This document shows, piece by piece, positions 11,401 through 23,885 of a stretch of DNA of 64,000 nucleotides. A program made the translations under genes and the position numbers. Source of the DNA: Sapria himalayana (taxonomy: Eukaryota > Streptophyta > Magnoliopsida > Malpighiales > Rafflesiaceae); contig JAREIK010014492.1 in assembly GCA_029783825.1 (NCBI GenBank), positions 1 through 64,000 of the forward strand, given 5' to 3'. The stretch's first letter is position 1; every line of letters starts with the position of its first letter. The notes beneath the pieces were generated by a model, which saw only the letters and a program-made list of their open reading frames with translations, was not told the DNA's origin and searched no databases.

Positions 11401-14350
11401 CTTTGTGTTTCAAAATTCTAATTGGTAGTTAGAGGTTGCTAATCTTGAGGACCACTTTTGAGGGGATCAGTTCTATTGGCTTTGTTGCCATCAGAAGAAG
11501 ATGACTCCCTATTTTTTTGGAATTCTTTCTGCCCAGTTTGAGAAGTCAGGTTCTTTCTTCACTACCATAATAACTATTCGGCAAAGTTTCACTCGTAGCT
11601 AATATAATATATCTATCCATTTTCAACTCTGGCTGAGTTGGAGTCTCCTCCATTCCCTACTTAACTCATAGTATATGATTCCTGGACTACAGAACTTACT
11701 TATTAAGCCCCAAAGGATCTCATGGAGGATTCACCTACATAATATCATTCCCGGGCGAATGAAAAATGAGGGATCCGACCGTTCACTTGAAAGATTAATG
11801 CCTCTACTGATATTTGATTTGACTCATATCGGATTCAGGCACGAGTCCATCTTTTATCTTTTAGAAGAACGAGCGAAGCCGCATAGTCTACTTTGCCCAA
11901 AAGATAGATCTATTGAGACCATTATTAAGAGAAGATGGAAAACCACTTGCTCGTTTAGAAGCTGGCCGGAGAAATCTCTATTGGATTGATTGGCTTATCA
12001 GTTTGCCTTGACTACTTATTTTGGCCGAGTCAGCTTGAGCTTCCCACGGAAAAAAAGGAATGGATAGATTTTCCCTTTACAACAGACTTTCTCTGAACCA
12101 CGGAAATAGATGGATCTACACAACTTTCTTTATTGATTATCCTTCCACATGAAGGTGGAAGGAGAGAACGTTGTGATGCACTCTACAGCGAAGACCTACA
12201 AATACTTGTTCATGCCCGGGGCATTGAACCAGCCTAAGCGACGCAGAGACAAAAGCAAAGGCATTTGCACACTGAAGGCTTGGGGAGTCCCATTCAACAG
12301 CAGAAAAAAAGGAAAGAAAGCAGGACACTATTACCTTATGGCTATACATTATAATAATCGGATTCATCCAGCCACTTTAAGAGAAAGAGTGATAGGGATA
12401 TAGGGACTCCCACCCAACCGGACTAATGATGCCACTGGAAGAACTCACTTTCCTATCATTCAGTAGATTCTTGTGGCTTTAAAATGATAACCCGCCCTTC
12501 TATTACCTGAGAGGGAGATATCTTTCATTAGGGTTTGATGCTCCAGCCTTTGTGGAGATAATCAGAAGATAATCAGAATAATAGCTTGCTTGTGGAACCC
12601 TTTGGTTTGGTACTTAAATGGGGGTATTCTTGTACAGCTTGGCCCTTTGCCTGGCGCACTGCCATCGAATCTACTAGTCCTCCTCAAACCCCCTAATTAA
12701 ATATCACTGGATAGAATTCCTTGTGAATTATAGTTTTCAACTTCTTTCGTGACAACCCAGAAATGTCATGGTTCCTAATATATGCATTCCATCAAGTTAG
12801 TGCATAATTTTATGATTTTGATTTCTTTCTTCGATCCAGTTCGTTCTGTCTTCTTTCCGACGGATAAACCCCATTCTAAGAAGGGCTTCCGATTCTGTAT
12901 GACAACAGAATGAGCATTCGCTGCGCTGGACGGCCAAACATTTCATTAATGTTGGCATGGGGGTTTGTGGAAGGTTACACTCCTCTACCTGAGATTATGA
13001 GTAAGCTTGGTCGATTTTCCTGGAAAGAGAGCACCCATCCATTCAGGGTAAGTGGGATATAAGGTTGTAACTAATTCTCCTTATCAGTAAAGATGAAATG
13101 GACAAATTATCCCCTAGCAGGTATACAAGAGAGGTTATCAATTTGAGGCGGGATCTATAATGAGTTTGGGAAGTTCTATCCGCAATATAAAGGGAAATGA
13201 ATCGTCAATCGTACCTGGATGAAAAATACTCTTCGTTACATGAAGCATGGGTGATATTTATGAATTGGTTGGGGCTCTATCTGGACTTATATCTTCTCTG
13301 GATTAGCCTCGCTTTTTCTTCTCCCTTCCCCAGTCTGGTGGGCATCCCACATGCATCAAATTGTTGGATCAACAACGATAGGAAATGGGTCAATTATATA
13401 AGAAAATTTCTATAGACAATCGATGCCCTGCCCAAGAGGAGGTGAATATTGGTTGACTTGGACAAGCATACGATCAGAGTGAGGACGCTAGCTTCTTTAT
13501 CTTCCTTCGTGTGGAGCAACCACTCCCTTCCTAGGGTAGGGGGTTGCCATGTATTGATAAATATGTCAGGTCGAAGGGGAGGAAAACATGTTCACAGCTT
13601 AAGCCAAAGAGGACTTGAAATATAGCAACTGCTACTCTCGGGAGCAATAGCAATAGAAAGAGAATGAGCCTAGGAATTTGCTAACATCCTTCAGTGAATA
13701 CCCTTGTGATAGCTATACAACTCGCTTTTTATGTTTGCTCCTTCATCTGTCAGTTAAGCTGATGATAGCTCATTCCCTGAATCATCGGACACAACCATAC
13801 TCTATGTGAGTTTGTTTTCTGGAATAGAGGTGTCAGAGAACTTCCCCGATTCAATTAAAGAAGGAATCTCATCTCTCTTCCAATAAAATAGAGCAGGAAG
13901 AGTCGGAAGTCCATAGCTTTGAGTAGAGGAGGTTTCTATAATGAACATCTTTCTTACTAAATAAGTCTAACCGGGGCCTAATATTTATATCATTTTTTTT
14001 ATTCCTACCATGAACGTCCTCCCTTTATTAAGTACTGGGCTAAAGGAAATTGATTCGCTTAGTACTAGCGTACCCACGGAGCGATAGGACCCCTCCTTCT
14101 ATCTAGGTATCCCGGTCTCCTAGTCTCATTCCTTGTTAGTGCAATAAATAGAAGTGAGTTTTGCTTACCTCTTCTGGTAGCAAGCGCTCTTTGTCAACAA
14201 CCTCTTTAGTAATGGAATCGGTTCTTCGTTCTCTATCCTATCTAATAGAGGAATTCATTGGTTCATTTCAAGGTTCTGACTGGGCCTTCCCTTCCTGACT
14301 CTATAGGGGCGCGCTAAGAGATTATATTCCTTTTTTTTTCGTCAGCTTCC
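8475..14350. other. Mitochondrial-type spacer, no recognised gene
   Basis: Moderate-GC sequence continues with only short open frames. The largest are 11675-11989 (+, 104 codons), 10797-11069 (+, 90 codons) and 12149-12403 (+, 84 codons, rich in Lys/Arg). None matches a mitochondrial, plastid or transposon protein I can name. Imperfect short repeats occur near 10370-10430 (GCATGGTA-like) and 10590-10710 (TTCATGCCTT-like). The lowest part, just above 8474, is likely still nad5 trans-intron. Nothing else is supportable by eye. Confidence 0.5.
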
Positions 14351-14980
14351 CTTAGTAGTTTGACTCTATAATTAATTTATGAATAAGAGAAATCCAAAAA
14401 AACACTAGAAAGGAAAAATTACATATTCAAGAATGTTTATAATTTGGTGATTTAAAATGAGTCCACCTCCTCTATTATCAATACCATTGGGAAATATCCA
14501 GAACTTGGGATAATACTAGACACTTAAAAAAATCTAGAGCCTTGGAAGGTTCTAGATACAGTAATCTTTTAGAACATTCTACACTTTGTTAGGAAAAGGA
14601 TGTCTCTCTATATTTCTAGAAACTTCTCACCTCCCTATATAAATCTCCTAAGAGTTATTTGCCTCAATTTGAGCGAAAGAGGGGCTCTCCATAAGTGCTA
14701 GTATGACACATTACTCTTTATAACATTTTGATATTTGAGCTATATAAAATTAAAGAGCCATAAGTATTCATTACAAATTCACGGAAATTATTCAAAGCAA
14801 TAACTTTTGGGTTTGTAAATATTAAAAAGGACATAACTCGAATATGACTATTTCCAAGATCAAGACTCTTATCCTCAAAGGAATGTATGATTGTAACTTA
14901 TACCTACAAGATAAGTACAATCACCATAGCCAATTCCTAGCACCATTGTCACATACATATCAAGAAAGATAAATGACCAA
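14351..14980. other. AT-rich nuclear DNA just after the NUMT
   Basis: Composition falls sharply to AT-rich after the last mitochondrial-like bases at about 14,340. There are no open frames of note and no recognised element. This is the flank in which the NUMT junction should be sought. Confidence 0.4.
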
Positions 14981-15770
14981 TATTGTCGCCTCCCCATAGC
15001 ACCACGGCTATATAATAATATTGGAAGTCATCTCCATCACGCAACAGCTTCATAGTATCATAGCCATATATAGATTACAAACAATGAAGGCAATAGATAG
15101 ATTAGGCCCATGTCATCATTATTTCTAATGACTTGACCTTAGATCTCAAAAAGATCAAGATGTCGAATAGAGTTGCATCTATTTTTTAGAGTCATGACCT
15201 TATGCTAATGAGATGAAGGTTAGAGTGATGAATTTCATCAGAAAGTTATGACTTCCTAGTTAAAATAATATGAAGCTGCTCAAGTATAAAAGTAGAACTT
15301 AGAGAACTTTTGTGAAAGCTCTCACTTCTTTCTTTCTCTCTCAAGAAACAAATAAAAGTCATGAAAACTACAAATCTTAGAAGTAAATTTCACACTCACT
15401 AGAGATTTTACAAGGAAGCAAGGAATACAAGAATTATACCAATCTTTTGAGTTGAGAGGTGTGGCTCTCAAACCCTCTCCTCTAGAAATAAATCCAAGAA
15501 TTTGTATGAAATTATCACGATCTAAGGTTTGTATGATTTAAATTATGTGATGTAATTGGTTTGAATGCTTGATGTATTTATAATGAAATTATATTTTAGT
15601 TTATAAATTTTGATCGATGATGACTAAATAGAATTTAAACTAAAGATTCAACTAATAGTAGATTTGTTAAAGATTATTATGATAGATAGTGATAAATAAG
15701 CAATAAGACTCTCACATGTATATGATAAGAAGTTGAAAGTATATGAACATATATGTCAAAACCCCAGGGT
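14980..15770 (+). repeat. Diverged dispersed repeat, LTR-promoter-like
   Basis: Part of this stretch is clearly homologous to the reverse complement of 52.9-53.25 kb. The shared core is a run through GGCTCTCAAACCCTC near 15460-15480, then an AAATCCAAGAATTTGTAT-like run. A TATAAAAG box lies near 15284, after sequence with ATGACTT/CATGACC minirepeats and before a pyrimidine-rich leader-like stretch at 15328-15345. That layout (minirepeats, TATA box, leader) is what a retrotransposon LTR promoter looks like. I cannot define the exact ends, and no matching second LTR is visible close by in the same orientation. Confidence 0.45.
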
Positions 15771-17440
15771 TTTAGTATGTTAATCATTGTCTTTATAATG
15801 CATATGAAGTTGAAAGTATAAATACTTTTTTATATCAATCCATTGTACACACCATGGATGGACTAGTTCTCAATTGGGATGGATCTTATATATCGTGTTC
15901 TCCCAAGGGATTAACCTTCAGTGTAAAAGTCACATTATAACAGAGGAAGATGATGACAAGAAAAATTTTGGGATATGCAAGTGTGTGGTGACTCACAGGG
16001 GGGTGATAGTTTTTGTAAGTTTCATTTAGTCATTTAGTTTCTACTACAAAAACTTTAAAAAACACACAATAATTATGTGAGTATGTCACTTAAAAAGTTG
16101 AAAGTACAAATACTTACAAACTATAGCAATTATTAATCTTTAATATAATGGAAGATGATGAATAGAAATATATATATATGAAACAACTATCAATGATATT
16201 TGTCAAAGTTGCTTAAAAGATATGTGATTGTGAATGAATCTTGCATAGGGATGAATTATTTCTCAGTGGTAACGTACTAAGGGGACAAATACAAGAGGAT
16301 AACCATTGGGAATGACTCAATTGTGACAACTATCTTATATCTCGATATAGTAAAGAATCATAGCATAACATCGCAACATTCATTTTGTGTCTAGCACAAT
16401 ATATATTAAATAATTAATAGCATCACATAAATTAGATAAATGAACCTTGTAACTTAGATTGTTTGACAATCTGAGTATGTATTATATTAAAAATTAGTTA
16501 TCTCTTGTTTAATAGTTGAACTATTGATACAATTCCTAATATAAACCTCAACAACTTGTGAGGGGACTCGTGATCAAATCATTTCAGAAGAACAACTTTA
16601 GTGAGGACTTGGATGGATGATCTCGACATATTGCTTATATGAAAGCAAGAACCTTGGTATATGTGAAGACACCACAATTAAGGATGAAGATCTGATTGAT
16701 AAATTTGAGTGGATGTAATGGAACAATAAATAAGTTCAAATAATTTTTTCAAAAATCAATTAGAAATTAAAACTCTCAATTTTTTTAATACATAAAAAGT
16801 GCTTAAAGACTTAAATAAAGGGGGTAATATAGGCCCCAAACTTTATAAATTAAAATAAGAAAACTCTTAAAATAAAATCTTTCTAAAAGAAATAAAAACT
16901 AAAATTTGATCATGAGCCAGTAAATATTTTTCTAATAACTAGAATTCAATGGCAAATCAAGAATACATCAACATAAAATAAGCTTCAAAATTGTAGTAAA
17001 TCATCTCTAAATAAGTAGCACATCAACAAGACAAAAATACATTGGCTCTTTTTCCAAATTTAGATTTCTTTCAATGACATGGACCACCTTTGTTTTCATT
17101 TTGGAGTTTAAGATGTGAGCTTCTTCAACTTGGGCATCTTAGATTAAAAGATTAATGGGTTTTAAATCTCTTAGCCCTGTATAATGTCATCGGGAAAAGT
17201 GGGATGTCAAGCAGGTCTACACTCCAATCCCCATCTATGCTTTTTATCATTTCCTTTTAGATCAATATCAATATGATTGTTTGTTATACTAATTATATGA
17301 CCCATGTACTTGTGGATCTGAGTTGATGAGATACTCCTATTAATGAGTTTTTGGGATATCATCCAACCAATTAAATTAAGTATTTAATCTCATAGATAGT
17401 GCCTAAGTGTGAAAATATGACATGTGGCTTTTTCTAGTCA
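15771..17440. other. AT-rich intergenic DNA
   Basis: No gene or recognisable transposon protein. One stretch near 16,740-17,000 is A-rich with short AAAATTA-type runs. The upper part (17.0-17.44 kb) may belong to the downstream end of the copia relic on the minus strand, but the reading is lost there. Confidence 0.35.
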
Positions 17441-18110
17441 TTTATTCCATATATTTATTAAGAGAGAATCCATGGTCAAATGGTAGCATATTTTTTCTAG
17501 TTCGAAGCTGAAAGCCTTTCTCACTCAAATGATCAAGTCTTGTGCTAGAGAGTAATGTGCATATTTGATGAATAATATTTATCTAATCTCTAGATCCTTT
17601 TACCTGAGTTACATACAAAGTAGTCTTTTTCTTACTTCTCATAGTAACTAAAGAGCCTTTGGCCAGTATACAATGATTAATATCAAAATAACTTATGTAT
17701 TTCAAAGTTATTAAAAGTAATTCACCATGTGTATGGAGATTGTTCGCACAAATGTTCAGTGCATATCAAATAAATTTCTACAATAGATGAAATCTTGTTT
17801 GCAGCTAGATTCATTTATAACTCATGCACAAAATATGTGATTTTCCATTATTGATCATCTTTACTCATTAGGTATATTTGTAGTGAAAAACTAAATTAGC
17901 TTGGTGATGTGAAATGAGCATCCTCTATGAATAAGTTAATCACTCTTTTAAGATACTAGATTAGCTGAATTATCATCGCTAACCAACATCAAGTCATTTT
18001 CAAGGTGATATTATTGCATTCTTTTCTAAGAATAGTAGTTTCTTTATATGTTCCCTACTATGACGTTTACAATGCAAAATTTTCTCATTTCTGAAATGGC
18101 CCAAAAGCTC
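17441..18110 (-). mobile_element. Ty1/copia relic A (gag end to pre-integrase)
   Basis: Read on the minus strand, 18.1-17.9 kb aligns by eye with the zinc-knuckle end of copia relic D: both share the run KILHCK/KKFCNVK followed by a conserved lead into the protease. Further down, pieces read HTHGELLLITLKYIS, LVTMRSKKKTTLYVTQ and HLSEKGF. These correspond to the gag-pre-integrase domain, whose usual hallmark is a KGxLVxxRGxKxxxLY string then LGHMSEKG. Many stops and frame changes interrupt it. It is a dead fragment and parts of the element on either side are missing. Confidence 0.6.
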
Positions 18111-18880
18111 TTTGGGTCATGTCAGTAGTAAGGTAAGGAGTAAAGTAAACTAAAGTCATATAACATTCACATAGTGATTGTGTCACTAGTTCAATTAATC
18201 AATAGTGAACTAACTACTACTAGAGTTGAGTAGATAAGCTTGAATTTTCAAAAGATACATAGACTATATGGCTGACTCACTTCCTTATACATGATGATAT
18301 TTCTATAGTCATATAAGTAATATTGTGTTTGATTATTTGATGAATAGTTGATTAATATGAAAATATCATAATGCTCTCTTGGCATATAAGGTGACTATCT
18401 TCCTTAGACTGTCAATACTAATGATGACCCTTTCATTATTATGTTGGTATTTTACCAACAAAACCACACATCAATCCATTCATGAATTATTCACATATCA
18501 ACTCCTTTTAGGCAAAACATCAACTACCTTTGATGATTCTTTCGAGTACACACATTCTATTCTCTAACTTATAATATTTTAAAGACACAAGATGATGTAT
18601 TACAAATATATTTATGCTTTCGAATTCATGTGCACAATATTCATGATAGTTATTACATGTCTTCCTATGAATATCAATTGTAGAAATCATATAAGATAAA
18701 ATGACTTACATTATTATCAACACCATATGAAGTACTTCCAATCACATGTGTCGTGTAACATATATATCAATATCTATCAAATCCATCACATGACTCACAC
18801 ACTATGGGGAACCCTTATGTTAGATATTCTACTAAATCCAAACATATTTTGAAGGCCAATTTTTTTATAATATGCATGAT
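18111..18880. other. AT-rich intergenic DNA
   Basis: There is no recognised gene. A 62-codon open frame at 18379-18567 (+) has a hydrophobic N-terminus, but no start context or similarity that I can support. Confidence 0.35.
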
Positions 18881-19090
18881 GGATTAGTCATGAGTATATT
18901 TATGCTATTATCTTTATAAGTATCATACTCACAATGATTAAACTTATCTTAATCTTTAGTTTTCATACATTAGTTTATCTCATGTAATAGGATAAGAAAG
19001 ATTGTTACTTCATTCCCACCATACTACATGAGTATATTTCATAATTTATCTATTATTATTCATCATGCCTGACACACATACATATTATAT
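18880..19090 (+). repeat. Dispersed repeat, copies at 52.75-52.95 and 55.53-55.72 kb
   Basis: A run containing ATCATACTCACAATGATTAA, then ACTTCATTCCCACCATA and GAGTATATTTCATAATTTAT, recurs in diverged form in the same orientation near 55,570-55,690 and, less well, near 52,770-52,900. The three copies are mobile-element remnants or a low-copy interspersed repeat. No coding content. Confidence 0.5.
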
Positions 19091-20400
19091 AATGAAAAAT
19101 AAAAATTTAAATTATAAATATCATCCATATCCATCAAATTTCATATAATTACATCACAAGAAACATAATCATTATAAATTCATAACATTCATACACAAGT
19201 ATGCAACACAACCCTAGATCTTAATTTAGCATGATATTGGGAAATAATTCACACGAGATGTCAGGAGTAGCATTTCATGGAATTAAGGGTTTCAAATAAT
19301 AATTTAAATGAAAATCTAGGTCTCAAAACCCAAACCCAAATGATACTTATTCATATTCTCATTGGATTTTCCCCTAATTGGTGCTTAAAATTCATGCCAC
19401 AAATGGCTTTTATCATCTTTTGGATCGAAATCCAATTCTCCCCTATCATTTTTTTCTTTTTATTTTACTAAGTATCTCTTTTATACTTCAAAAGTCCTTG
19501 GGGTTCTTTAAGTTAGAAGTCAAAACATATTTTGAGGTCATGATTTTATTATCTCTTCATATCATTTATATGTTCCAAAATTCATGGTGCAGGGAATAAC
19601 CATGGCTTAAGTAACTCTCTTTTGGAGCATCATACTGCGGTAGTTGATATATCATGACTAAGATAAATTCTTTTTATGTTACAAAGGTAAAGTGCTAGAA
19701 ATTTCACGATGAGAGTAGATATTCTTTCGAAGGAACTATCATAAAAGAAAATAGTGATGTGACCCAAGGAACTTTATGTTTTGGCTTTGGATTAAATAAT
19801 TCATGGTACTCTAAATTATAGTGACTAATTATACTAGTGGGATACCTGACTGCCACAATGTGGAATTATAGTCATGTCTTGCCATGTATTAAAATTTTGA
19901 ATAACACTGACTATTTGTTATGGTTTTCATGATGTATTTTTTATAAAAAAAGAGTTTATTTGTAATGATTTTATAAAAACTTAGTTTTAAAGGATTTAGA
20001 AAAATGGTAGTGAAATTGATAATTTTTAATGTGAAATAAATAACTTGGTAGAGTTAGTGACTAGAATAAAAACAAAAAGTCATGCAATTCATAATATTTG
20101 ACATGTTATAACTTGATTGATTGCACTTTTGAGTATTTATAGATCAGTCTTGGTGTTCATTATTGGTTGAAACTCTATACACATAAAATGGAAATTTTTG
20201 TATGTCGTTACGTTCTCACATTGCTGACATAATTATTTCATTGTGCAGTACATTCTCTAGGTTATAATGATTTATGGGATAGCCAACTAAACAAGCTTGA
20301 AATAATTTAATGACTATGATATTAATTTCATGACTAGTGCTAAAAGTCATGGTAGCATCAAGATGCCCCAATTTTTCTATTTCCAAACCACATAATTTAT
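19091..20400. other. AT-rich intergenic DNA
   Basis: There are two overlapping short open frames at 19277-19599 (+) and one at 20216-20407 (-), none recognisable. CATGAC-type words begin to appear at the right end, leading into the next repeat. Confidence 0.35.
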
Positions 20401-21240
20401 AATCCAAAGGTATGGCTGTAATATAGAGTTATGGCTTTTACCTAAAGAATATTACAAGCCAAACTTGAGTCATAGCAAATAAGTGCCATAATAATAATCT
20501 CAAGAGAGATACAAAAGCCATGGCTATTACTAAACATTGTGATAATGAGTTATTGAGACTAAATGCACAAGTCACAGCCACATTCTAGCACCATTACTTT
20601 GTATTACAAAGATTAAATGCACAAGCCAAAACTATATTCCAAAGACATGACTAGGTGTTACAGAGGCTAAATGAGTCATCATGACTTTTACAATATTACA
20701 ACCATCAAGTAGAGGAAATATACCAAAGTCATGTTTGGTATCCAACACTACAACTTTGTGCTACAAAAACTAAATAAGTCATCATAACTTTTCCCAGTGT
20801 CATCACCATCAGGCAGATGAAAGAGACCAAAACCACAGTTCATACCTAGCACCATGACTTTGTGTTATAGAATTGAAAGATCGAAGCCATGACTTTTACT
20901 CGGTGCCATGACTTTTAATTAAAGAAACTTATACTAGATGTTTGAGTATATAAAAAATCTAAAGAAGTCAAAGAAATCCAAGAAAGGTGTGAGAAAGATA
21001 ACCTAAAAGGATTAACAACTCATTTTTTAGGGTGATCCATGAGCAACAAGAGCAATACAAGGTACGAGCATAAAACCTTAGGAGGTGGGCATGAACTTTG
21101 AATGCCTTCTAGGGGCAAATCAAATTGAGCAAGTTCGACACATTTAGGTTTTGAAACCTAAATACTTTTGAGGACTAGAATTGGGCACAAAGATTTATAT
21201 GAGATAAATTTTTACTTGTCTCATATATTATTCTGTCTAA
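20400..21240 (+). repeat. CATGAC-rich minirepeat unit with TATA box (LTR-like)
   Basis: From about 20,420 to 20,930 a degenerate internal repeat recurs: a CATGACTTT-like word, then GTGTTAYARA, then CTAAATGAGTCATCA. A TATATAAAAA box follows at about 20,949, then a purine-rich stretch and a block around GGTGATCCATGAGCAACAAG (21,031-21,050). The whole unit recurs as a reverse complement at about 55.99-56.60 kb, including the GATCCATGAGCAACAAG block. Order and spacing suggest U3 minirepeats, promoter and R/U5 of an LTR. Identification as an LTR is inference; the homology between the two loci is seen directly. Confidence 0.6.
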
Positions 21241-22990
21241 TTTTAGGCTAAAAGGAGAATCTAAGGATGGTGTAATATATTTATTATGATGATACTATTA
21301 TTAAAATAAAGCCCATGATAATAATTTGAAAATAAAAAATTCAACCCTTAAGACAATAAAGTCAATAATACAAGAAATAAAATACAAGTAAAATGGAATC
21401 CGGATTAGGTATACATTCAAAGGAAGAGGAACCTCCTTTTATTGAAGAAGATATTGAAAATCCCAGATGGATATCCAATGTGGGTAAGGTGATGTTTCAC
21501 CTACCCCGTGCCGTTATATTCTCACACTTGAAAATCACCTTTCTCACTTGTCTATACATGCTTATGTTCTTACTAGGCCACATAAAGTTTTACACCATTC
21601 AAACTTGTCGGTATTGATCAGTTTGGTCAAAATATCTACTATGTTTTCATCATTGTAAATCTTTTGCATATCAACAATTCCTCTTTTAACTCTCTCACAT
21701 AAAAAATGATAGTATATTATGATATATTTTTTTTGAGAAAAATATTAGATTTCTTGCTAAGTGCAGAACACTTTTGACTATCACAAAATAAAGTAATTTT
21801 ATTTTATTTATGTCCAAACTCTTCCAATAGCATATGTAACTAGATTACCTATTTATTGGCTTGTGTGGCTATAACATACTCTACTTCTGTCATAAAAGTA
21901 GATATAATAGATTATAACTTGAAACTCAACTTATAGGTCCTCCAATAAAAGTAAAAATATAGCCCATAGTAGAATTGTTATTATCAATATCTCCAATATA
22001 GTCTATATTAATATAACATTTGACAAAAAGGTCTGAACATCTATAACATAATTTAGCAATTAAAATTTCTATAATATATCTGAGAATTCTTTTCGCAATA
22101 CTCCAATGCTCTCTGCTAGGATTTCCCATAAATTGACTAACTACTCTCACTACTTGTGTAATATTTAGTCTTGTACAAATCATTATAAATATTAAACTTC
22201 CCTTTACTAATACACACGGTACTCGATACATCTTCCATATTTTTTTTCTGAGCTATGACACATACTTGAGGATAATTTAAAATAAATAGAAAGTGAGGTA
22301 TAAATTGGGTTACTTTCTTGCATGTTGAAGCATCACAAAATTTTGTTAAAATAGTTTTCTTGAGAAAGTCAAATCTTCTTATTGTTTCTGTCTCAATAAA
22401 TCTATATCCCTAAAAACTTGTTTTTTAGTCCTAAGTCCTTCATATCAAACTCACTAGCTAATTGTGCCTTCAAGTCTTGGATTTGATATTTGTTGGGGTA
22501 TGCTACCAATATATCATTCATGTACGATAATAAAATGATGAAATTATCTTCATCCTCAAATATCTTGTAGTACGTACAATGATTTGAACTAAGTTTATTG
22601 TATCCAAGGCTAATGATGAAGGAATTAAATCTTTTATATCAACACCTCAGTACCTATTTCAGATAATATAGAGATTTGTTCAAAATACAAACCAAGTTCT
22701 CATTATCTATTTCAGCAAAATCCTTTTGGCTGGGACATAACAATTTCTTCTTCAATTTATCCATGAAGAAATATAGTTTTGACATCTAAATACTCCATTT
22801 GTAAACCAAATGTAGCACACGAAGTCATTACAACTCATATTGTTGTAAAATGAACTACTAGGAAAAAAATCTCATTAAAGTCAATACATTCTTTTTGAGC
22901 ATATCCATTTACCATTATACTTGATCATTGTTATCCTTCTAGATCTTATAAACTAATTTATTACCAATGGCTTTTCTTCCTAGTGCTAAT
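21240..22990 (-). mobile_element. Ty1/copia relic B (RT, RNase H, part of 3' LTR)
   Basis: Minus strand, broken by stops and frameshifts. At 22.9-22.25 kb are reverse transcriptase pieces: VDFNEIFSPVVHFTTI, MEYLDVKTIFLHG, an active-site-like YMNDILVA in place of the usual YVDDML, then EFDMKDLG. RNase H follows at 22231-21926 with ICTRLNITQVVRVVSQFMGN, EHWSIAKRILRYI and NNNSTMGYIF. Next come TTEVEYVIA and, near 21.65-21.6 kb, NIVDILTKLINTDKFEW and CGLVRT before a stop. These are in the canonical copia pol order. A putative 3' LTR begins with TGTGAGAAT at about 21,526 and runs to lower coordinates. The gag, protease and integrase parts are missing. Confidence 0.85.
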
Positions 22991-23049
22991 GATATTATCT
23001 TCCAAGTTTTATTCTTGTGTAGAGCTTCAATAGAAACATAAAATAATAT

Positions 23050-23409
23050 TTCTGAATTTATTTCTAATATAGAAATGGAAGGTGCGTTTCTATTTTATTT
23101 TGTTACTCGTTTAATAATGGTTATTACATTTCTATTTTTTTCTGTTGCTAATTTAGAGACGAAATACAAGATCTTATTGTTGTCGCTAATTTAGTGATGT
23201 AATACAAGATCTTATTTTTGTTGCTACTTTCAAAAATGAAAAAAATTCACACTCTTTTTAGAAACATCCAAGCATTATCCGTTTCTAAAATTTAGAAAGG
23301 ATTACTTTAGAAATGAATTCTTTCCATTTTTAATTACATCACTATTTGAATATTTCAACTAAATTAGGAATATAATTGGACATTTTTAATTCTATTTTTT
23401 ATTGTAGTG
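23050..23409 (-). mobile_element. CACTA (En/Spm-type) transposon terminus with subterminal repeats
   Basis: The minus strand starts at 23409 with CACTACAATAAAAAATAG, the typical terminal signature of plant CACTA elements. Inside it lie repeated subterminal units, notably two copies of AATACAAGATCTTATT preceded by CTAATTTAG at about 23,148-23,215, and pieces resembling TTAGAAACGGA. Dense subterminal repeats of this kind bind the element's own transposition proteins. No transposase frame is visible and the opposite terminus was not found to the left, where a copia relic lies. This is probably a truncated or nested fragment. Confidence 0.6.
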
Positions 23410-23885
23410 GTGTGTGTGTAATTACTATAAAGGTGGGCTCCACTATATTATTTAAAAAATTAATATAAAAAATTTATATATAATTTTTCAACTCTCTCCA
23501 TTACAGAATGACAAAAGTAAGCTTCAAACTTGCTTAACATTGCAAAATAACCTTTACTACACCCATATACAGTATACAACTCAAATAAATAATGAATCAC
23601 ACACACACACACACACACAAAAAATTGAACTTCTCATGTCAAGCTCTAATTGCCTCTTAAAAGGTAAAAAGAGTTTTCAGAAGCTTATAAACATGACAAT
23701 CATGTTTAAGACATTTAAAAATCTCTAAAATGTTCGAGTGCTTTGTATTTATAAACTAACTTAGCAATATACTATTAGCATCTATTTGAACTACTTTAAA
23801 TTTCCAGAAACAAACTATCAAAGTGTGTACTCACTTATATTAACTTAAACTTGACCACTCAATGTTCAACTCCTCAATTTTTGAG
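23410..23885. other. AT-rich intergenic DNA with an AC microsatellite
   Basis: An (AC)n run lies at about 23,599-23,619. Otherwise there are no genes or recognised elements. Confidence 0.4.

Larger units (their letters stand above)
1..14350. other. Nuclear insertion of mitochondrial DNA (NUMT)
   Basis: This block has a clearly more balanced base composition than the AT-rich DNA after about 14,350. It lacks the long A/T runs and TA/GT microsatellites seen later, and resembles the spacer DNA of plant mitochondrial genomes. The anchor is the nad5 3' region on the minus strand at 7274-8474, with exons d and e separated by a group II intron in the order and spacing known for plant mitochondrial nad5. 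The nad5 copy has two stops and a frameshift, so the block is a decayed copy and not an assembled functional mitochondrial contig. The left end is outside the window. The right junction is inferred only from the composition change near 14,340-14,360. A pseudo-copy within a real mitochondrial genome is unlikely given the nuclear sequence that follows. Confidence 0.85.

Noticed and set aside
13197..13415. Tryptophan/leucine-rich 72-codon frame, considered as cox1, nad4 or plastid psaA/psaB
   Set aside because: Neither this frame nor the alternative frame (reading GWGSIWTYIFSG) matched those proteins.
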